Part shown: positions 57,041-64,000 of the stretch, piece by piece
Position numbering within the stretch: position 1 is the stretch's first letter
Layout of the letters: each line of letters opens with the position of its first letter
Assembly: GCA_039881045.1 (NCBI GenBank)
Contig: JAYWVB010000052.1
Location: forward strand, 124,001-188,000
DNA length: 64,000 nt
Direction of reading: 5' to 3'
Origin: Chaetomium olivaceum
Lineage: Eukaryota > Ascomycota > Sordariomycetes > Sordariales > Chaetomiaceae
Notes under the pieces: model-generated
Seen by the model: only the letters and a program-made list of their open reading frames with translations
The model's database searches: none
What the model was told of the DNA's origin: nothing
Made by a program: the position numbers and the translations under genes

Positions 57041-60000
57041 TCAAGCCTCTTCATGGTCCACTATAGCCCATTCATCATCATCGCCCGACCCGTCGTCCTC
57101 ATCCTCGTCCCGAGCAACCCCCAAGAACCGGGCATGCAGGCCAGCGTTGCTCCCCCAATCCGCTTCCCGAGCGGCAAAGAAGTGGTGATCCTCGCGCAGC
57201 GGCCGTCCCTGGCAGACGTAGCCCACGGGCGTGTGGCTGACGTTTTGGCCCTTGCGGCGTAGTGACAGCCACTCGAGGAGAAACCCCGCGGGGCTTGCCG
57301 AAAAGGCGGTCGCGGCTTCATCTCGGTCACCCGACTCGGAGCGCTCAATGTATCGCTTCAGGGTAGTGCAGCCTGCAAAGTCGGCATACATCCGGCCGGC
57401 GAAGATGCCGAGTTCCACGGAGAGCCAGGCTGGGACTTGATGGTCTGTGGGTAGAGGCGGCAGGGCGTAGAAGGTCAAGCGATCGAAGTGTGACATGTCG
57501 CGGGTCAGCGGGGCCATGTAGGTGATGAGGTGCACCTTTGAGCCTTGTTTCCCGCCGGTCTTGTTACGAAGGATGGGTATTATGATTTCAGTCTCCTCGG
57601 GCACTATGATGAGAGCGATTTGGTTGGTTGGGTTCCATAGGATCCATTCGACGGGCCGCTATTGACATGTTAATACCGAAGTGCGTGTGCTAGGTATCAA
57701 ACAAATACAAGAGAACGTACCAAGAAGTTATCGATTTCAGACCGGCCTTGGAGTGCAATGGTTCGCATATACTCGACCGAGACGAAGAATTGCGAGGTTG
57801 TTGGACTGACGCCATGCTTCTTGCCGGTGTTTGTGCTCGCCATGGCAGTGAAGGCCTGCTGATAACCCTGTCCTCCAGTGAGTTCACCTGTGCTGACAAA
57901 GTGACGAATATCGTTGTGAAGTCCGGGGAAGCGTAGAGCATTATAGGTAGGGCGGTTTTGCGTTTGCTGGACGTGCTCAGCTTGGAACCTCTCCACCTGG
58001 CGTTCTTGTTCGACTTCCTCAAAAACTGCCGAATGTTGGCCCATCGGCCTTATCCCTCTGTCACCCACGCCCTGCTGTCGATCCAGTTCTCGTATGAATT
58101 CACCCAGTTTGCTAGAGGGTGATGGCTGCACAAGAGCTTGTGAAGCATTGCCTGTCTTGGTTGTACCATACATCTCTCCAAGGGTGTGCCGTTCGGGGCG
58201 GCGGATGGAATCCAGGAATGCGCTCCGCTGGGACGTATCGGTGAGGAACTTGCCATGGCGAAGCTGTGAGTTTACACGACGGCAAAAGTCGTAACCCTGG
58301 GCGAGATATAAGTCCCGCAGCTGGTCATTAACGCGGCAAGTCTGTTCTAAAAGCCAAGTAATGACGTGCGACGAATTGATGTGTTGTTGGCTCTGGAGCC
58401 CGCACACATCGAGGATGCTCTGATGCACTTCGGGAGGGGCGAAGAAAACGACGGCCTGGGTGCTGCCAAGTTCCCGGAGTCGCATGGCCGCTTGTTTTGG
58501 TTTGTTAACACTGAACCATGAGAACACCCGGGCATGGTGTGGTAGTCCAAGGGGAGCAAACTCACCTTGAACAGTATGGTCCTTGGTTTGACCGAGAGCC
58601 AGGGTAAGGGCCCCACGAGCATGTTGGGGCAGCTTTAGGTCGACTCCCCTGGTGTGAGATTCGTCGAGATAGACGATGCACTCATCCAAGGCTTCGGCAA
58701 ATGGCGTGGCAACTAGGGGGGCCTTTTTGTTGTTCCGATAATGCACCCAAGCGCGGCTATCGGCGCCAAAGTACACGGCTGCTTGTGCCCGAGTGTCCTT
58801 CGCCAGCCATGCTTTGACGAGGGTTTCGTTGTCTTGCTCAAGGACGTAGGCGCCGGCGTCGATCAGAACTCTGATGCCTCTGCGAGAGAGGTCCTCTAGC
58901 AGCTTTTCCTCTCTATTTATTCGCCACGGCGCGCAGTGGTACTCTCGATTACGGGGCTGGAGAAGGTAGGTGAGCACTTCGGCATTCGTTTGATGTAGGC
59001 TCTCCAGGTCGTCCTGCTTGATCGTTAACGGAAGCAGCATTCTGTTGTCATTTGTCCCACTGAATCCGGTTGATATAGCACGAGGAAAGCCCGTGCTGGT
59101 GTGGGAGGGGTCCGAGGATGGAGATAGTGATAGAAAAGGAAGGTCCCAGCCAGACGCCTGGATTTTGACTTCGAATTGCCGCGCGTGGGCTGGAAAGACA
59201 AAGGTATTCATGTAGTGGTCCAGGACACCCCTGTTGAGCCGGAGCGTGCCCCAAAGCTCATCAAATTGTTGCTGGTGATCAAGGTTTATGGTATTCCAGT
59301 GGCTTAAATGTTCAGGCAAGCCACTGAACCCCTGAGTCCACCTGTCATATTCGGCTGCTGGGTCTCCAGAGCCCAAGACATGTCGTAGACCCTCGCGGAA
59401 CTGTGCAGGAGTGAGTCCTGCGTAGTAGAACGACAGGCAGGTAAGGAGCAGGGCTACGTCAGGATGACCAAACTCTGACTGCTCCGATGGCACTCCCTTG
59501 GCATCGAACGGAACAGCTACGGGGGGTCTTCCGGGGTGAAAACCGTACTGAACATTCCATCGCTTCTTTAGGCACAGCAGTAGGATGCGTTTTTCGAGAA
59601 GCCCGCGCACCAGGAGGATATTGTCGGACGCTATTTTTGCATTGGGAAAGTGACTTGCAAATTTCTTGACCAAGTCCGAGGCAATTTCTTTGTCGCATGT
59701 TAGGATCTGTTTGGCGAGAGCACTGGGGAACTGTCGGGTCGGGTTTGCCAGGGAAAGCACCGTGGTCTTCCCGCTGATAATGTCCTTTGCAACGCGGCTG
59801 ATCAACTCATCTTCGGCCGCTGTCTGTAGAAAGTGCGCCACAGGAAAGCCGCCCAGCCTTTCGGCGAGTTCGAGACCCCGTGGAAAGTCGTTCTGAATCC
59901 CCGGAAGGTGGTCCTCAACGAGCGACAGAATGGCTTGTATCGTTACCCATCGATATGGGTGTCCATCCAATGGCAGCTGCGGTCCGCTGGGGTAGATGAG

Positions 60001-63000
60001 CTGCGTCCTGACCGCCAGGGTAAAGTCCGATTCATCAAAGACATCGCGGCAGGTCTGCGATAACCGCGCCTGAAATCTTATCATGTCCCGTGCCTCATCA
60101 AGATGCATGTCGGCCAACTGTTGCAAGCCACTGAGCTTGTAAGACAAGAGGTGCTCCGGAGTGGTTAACATGATCCCACGACGCTGCCTGGCCTGTTCGT
60201 GGAGTGCTGAGTACAAGGGAAGCATCTCTGGTGCTTCCCGGCCAGTCGGGGTACGGCGGGAGAAGGGCAAATGTGTTATATTTCGACCGACCAGTCCACC
60301 GAGCCGCGTTTGCATGATATGCGCCGTCTGCGAGAGCAAGGCCTTGGGCACGACTAGGCGGGCTAGCTGCTCACCATCCGCTAAGACGGACATGGCCATA
60401 GGGACGATACATGAAGTTTTGCCGCTGCCCATGTTCATCTGAAGTACCGAGTTAGAGCCAGAAGCTGGGAGATGATGGCGTGTGCCACTTCCACCTGCTC
60501 CGGACGGATGAGCATATTGTTCTCGATCTCGAGGAGGAGCCAGTCTGGAAATTCCAAAGGAATCCACTCGGTGTGACCGGTATTCCTCCATTCCTTGGCA
60601 GCTTTGGAAATATCTTTTCGTAGTAGGGCCAACTTGATCCGCTGGAGTCTTTGGAACCGCACCACGCTCAGCCCGTACGAGACCAACAACTCTCTCGCAG
60701 CCTGGCCCAGGCGACACCTGTTACTAGACCTTAAGAGCTCAAGAATTGCCACCGGGTTGGTCCACGGCCATAAACCTGCCAATCCAAGCCACCGGAAGCG
60801 CGAGTCTTTGCTGGAAAAAGCCATAATCGCTGCCGTAAGCTGGTGGTTCATTGCGACGTATGCATCCGAGATCTCAGCCTGAATCATTTGTATATCCGGA
60901 AGCTCCCCGTCTCCATCTTCACAGCTAGCAGCTCTTTTGAGAGCTTTGAGACTGCTCATTAGGCTTTTGCCGTACTCTCTCCGTGTGCTGTCGGAAGAAC
61001 GAACAAACGGGGCCAAAACACGACGCAGCATCTTTAGTTCTTTAGGTTTGCGACGAGGCTTGCCACTCTTAGCACCCTCGTCACCCGTGCCAGCCCACGA
61101 AGCAGCCTTGTTGCTTCGAATCCGTCGATACAATCTAGTTGTTTCCTGGGAGCCTGAATCGATGGACCCTTCCCATGATTACTAGGTGCGTCATCCAAAG
61201 GGGGCGGTCTATCCAAGAAAGGGTCTTGGGCGAGTGAAGGTACGACAGACCCGCCACCTCGTAGAACCAAGAAAGGTCCAGCCTGGCAACACCAAGGCGC
61301 CGGGATGGATTCATCCGCTTTGCATTGATACTTATTCAGAATGCCTTGGACCTTGTCGAGATATTCCGAAAGCATCAGGTTTCGGTAAAGCCGCCGCCAC
61401 TCGGGCACCACCAACTCGGCAGCTTTCTGGACGTCGAGTTGCTCAGCTTCAAAATGCTCAACGGATGGTTTGGGACAAGGCCATTGTTGAAGAACGAAGT
61501 CGGCAAGGCGAACGGCCTCCTCTTTGCACCGGAGCAAGCGCGCCGCTTGAACCCTTTCAACAGTGGAAATAGGACTTCCACCGGTATGACTGCGAGGGAT
61601 GGCAACGTCGGACTGGTTATAGGCATTCGAAATCAAGACCTGGATGGAAGCCAACGTCGGCACCTCGCCGGCCTTGAAGCCGGTAAACGAAGAATACCTG
61701 GGCGGCTCGATAGCTGCTAGGTCGTCCAGAATATAACAAGCGGCCAAGAATCCCAGAACGTCTTTCTTTGTATCCGGGGCAAAGGACAGAACGGCAAGCT
61801 TGAATAGCACCCCGTATGGATTGTTGCGGTCCGCGTGGCGAAACGCGTCGACCAGGCTGCCCCATTTTTCCGCTATCTTGCCGCTGACGAGGTCGGCGAG
61901 AGGGGGCAGAGTGTTGCTTTGTCGAGTGTCGTGAAAGCCACCAATCCACTGCCAGTCCTGGAGGGCCGTTTTCAAGGGGAGGGCGATGTGGACTTTTCGT
62001 CTGTTATGGTGAAGAAGTTTGGTCACTTGGTAGGCATGGGTTGCCGCTGGAAGCGCCGTCTCTCTGTCTCGAGGGAGATATATTCTGTCTTTTCGGGCTG
62101 GGACTGGGTCTGATGGGTGAGAAAAGTTACGTTCGTAGGAGAGGCTATGGATTTCAGCGCGGCGTCTGAGCCAGGAGGAGGGGCCCGGGATAACATCAAG
62201 CCCCTGGCTGTTGTTCTCCGCAAAAGCTCGGAGCTGCTCTGACCTCTTTAGGATACCCGTGACCACCGAGTCATAACTCTCATGCTGTATGGTCATGGTT
62301 AGTGACTGATCCCAAGTCACCATCTGCAGACACCGCTTGTCGGGCGGGTAGTATTGTCGATCCGGGGCCAATCCCTTGATTGTCATGAGGCTTACGATGG
62401 CGCCGCCATTAATCGGTTGCCAGGGTTGACAGCGACCCGATTCAAGAGTCCGCAACGCCTCCTCAGTGCCGGTCCGCCCTGTTAGATCGTCGGGCAAGGG
62501 GAATGAAGTGACGGCATGGAGAAGAGCCTTGGCGTACAACAATCGGGGCTCGGGGGGGCAAGTCAGTTGTCCGAGGACCTGGTCGATGCCGAACCTACCA
62601 TAGTGGTCGGCACTACGTGCCCGGACACTGACATGTATCCCGTCAAGTTTCCAACTGACAGTTCCAAGGGGCACGATAATGCTCCGCTCGTCACCACATG
62701 GGACGCCGCGTAGTACGAGCCCGCTCCGGAAGCCGTAAAGCGTTCCTGCATCTTGGTTCGAATCAACCTCCGCTTGAAGTTCTCGGCATTGAAGGAGTCC
62801 CTTTTCGTTCACGAAAAAACTGAGGGCTAGGTTCCGGAGCTCGACCGAGAGCCTGCCGTTGGGGTGTAACGGTTGGAAGGTGGTCAGTTTTTGGCGTTCT
62901 TCAAAGTTGCCCAATATACCCGCAATTCTGTGGCTCAGGTCCGAGTTTGGATCAACTAATAAAACTTTGGACCGCCGCGCCTGACGCTTTCTGACATCCA

Positions 63001-64000
63001 GAACCCAGTCCGAGAGCCTAGTGCGCCAGACAACAGGCTTCCTCCGGATTTCCAAACAGCCGGAGCCCAGGTTCAACCAGTGCACGCAGTTGTCGATCAG
63101 GCTGAAAGGCAAATCCCATGTGGAGGGGCCAAAGAATATGTGGCGGGGAACATGTTCCCAGACCTGTTCGCCAACAACCGCTTGGATAACAATCTGGCTT
63201 CCGCGGAGGCCAAAGTGAATGCTTTTCCCCATGTGGGGCCTCACCAGCACATGACTCATGCCTAAACGTGGCGATGGGAATGTTAGAAGATGTTGGTTCC
63301 CGAACAGCTCCTTGACGTCCTCAGAATCTCTGATAGCAGGAGGGAGCTTTCCGATGTGGCTGCCGTCAACCAAGAGCCGTCCATCAAGATAATTGTAATG
63401 GAGCCTCTGAGTCAGAACGGAAACACCCGTTGACTTGGTTAGGCATGTTATCCATTGGTTCCCGGCAGATTGGGATGGGAGAAACTTCCAAGTGCCCAAC
63501 ATGGAGTCAGTGGCAGACCCTGGATCGGCTGTGTCTGACCAAGCTGTACCTATGGCCCGGTTCAGCCCCAGTGGATGGCAACGTATAGCTGCTTCCACAC
63601 TGTGCTGGATCCTGTATGCCATCTTCATGTCACGAGCCATCATGATCTTTAGAGTCGGGGACAGTCTCCTCAGGTCCACCACCAGGTTTTGTTGCAAAGC
63701 CACCGAGGCCTGGGTGAAGCCTTCCAGCTGCTCGGCTGACATATCTCCAGCGTTTGGGTCTTCCAGGGTGGTAAAAGTCCGCCGGTAGAGAAGACTGGCC
63801 CAAACACCGTACCTGGCAATCGCTTCCGCCGCACTCGCCTCAGCGCTGTTCCACAGATCCTCGCGGATCTGGGTGATCCACCCCAGTGTGGCCTCGCGGG
63901 CCATCTTGATCAGCTCGTGTGCGGCTTCGCGGTCGCTCTGGTTGGTGGCCAAGCGGAAGAGTCGGAGACTTAGGGTGATCAGCATCTCCATGCAACATGA
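57041..64000 (-). CDS. DUF3638/DUF3645 giant P-loop protein (5' part off window)
   Basis: The C-terminal 2300 or so residues of a very large fungal protein. The frame is still open at 64000, so the N-terminus lies beyond the right edge. The ATP-binding P-loop is NMGSGKTSCIVPM (near 60420). A DEAH-like box appears as YLDESHTRGVDLKLPQ (near 58660), inside the DUF3638/DUF3645 region. Intron 57659-57720 (GTACGT...CAATAG) joins DNFL to RPVEWILWNPTNQIALIIV in phase; the end is acidic (DEDEDDGSGDDDEWAIVDHEEA). Frames break near 61133-61135 and 60468-60471, one base missing at each. The motif pair suggests a helicase- or translocase-like ATPase; the cellular role is unknown. Confidence 0.85.

Noticed and set aside
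1..64000. CRISPR arrays, transposons, tRNA and rRNA genes
   Set aside because: No spaced identical repeats outside coding sequence, no transposase or reverse-transcriptase motifs, and no cloverleaf or rRNA signature found by eye. A tRNA scan would be needed to exclude single tRNAs.

Overview
The window is nuclear DNA of a filamentous ascomycete (Pezizomycotina, most likely a Sordariomycete). The evidence is short introns of about 50-150 bases with GTRNGT donors and CTAAC-type branch points, about 20 genes in 64 kb on both strands, and typical fungal families: Argonaute, a PTH11-like rhodopsin-domain membrane protein, CFEM, DUF1996, DUF3638, a CorA-like protein and a fused BIO3-BIO1 enzyme. 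The organism inference rests on protein resemblance only.

Layout. 1-5 kb: an acidic repeat protein running off the left edge, then a divergent mitochondrial sulfide-oxidation pair (ETHE1-like persulfide dioxygenase and sulfide:quinone oxidoreductase). 6-10 kb: an Argonaute gene and a small hypothetical gene. 11.8-13 kb: a PTH11-like membrane protein. 13.9-18.6 kb: a divergent biotin pair (BIO3-BIO1 fusion and 8-amino-7-oxononanoate synthase). 18.9-23 kb: a small secreted Cys-rich protein, an Ada/AraC-type alkylation-response protein and an NAD(P)-dependent reductase. 23-30 kb: a pseudokinase-like protein with a long Ala/Lys tail, an MDR-family enone reductase and a secreted DUF1996 protein. 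32-37 kb: a three-CFEM GPI-anchored protein and a Pro-rich repeat protein. 37.4-46.4 kb: one gene for a giant (about 3000-residue) acidic repeat protein. 48.9-54 kb: a sulfotransferase-like protein, an OTU-like protein and a small membrane protein. 54-55.5 kb: a CorA-like transporter. 57-64 kb: a DUF3638/DUF3645 helicase-like giant that runs off the right edge.

Two pathways are visible as divergent gene pairs. Sulfide is oxidised to persulfide by SQR and then to sulfite by the dioxygenase. Pimeloyl-derived KAPA from AONS is converted by the BIO3-BIO1 fusion to DAPA and dethiobiotin.

A dominant feature is that many otherwise well-conserved genes are broken by single-base frameshifts, mostly one base missing in a G/C run. 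Where I could add up exon phases, the corrected lengths are whole numbers of codons. I read this mainly as sequence error rather than real pseudogenization. The most original object is the giant acidic protein. It has a cysteine-pair (zinc-ribbon-like) N-terminus, a ladder of about 13 R-G-L-like motifs, several tandem-repeat blocks, and about nine copies of a basic/aromatic KKxGFFAGLFG motif near the C-terminus.
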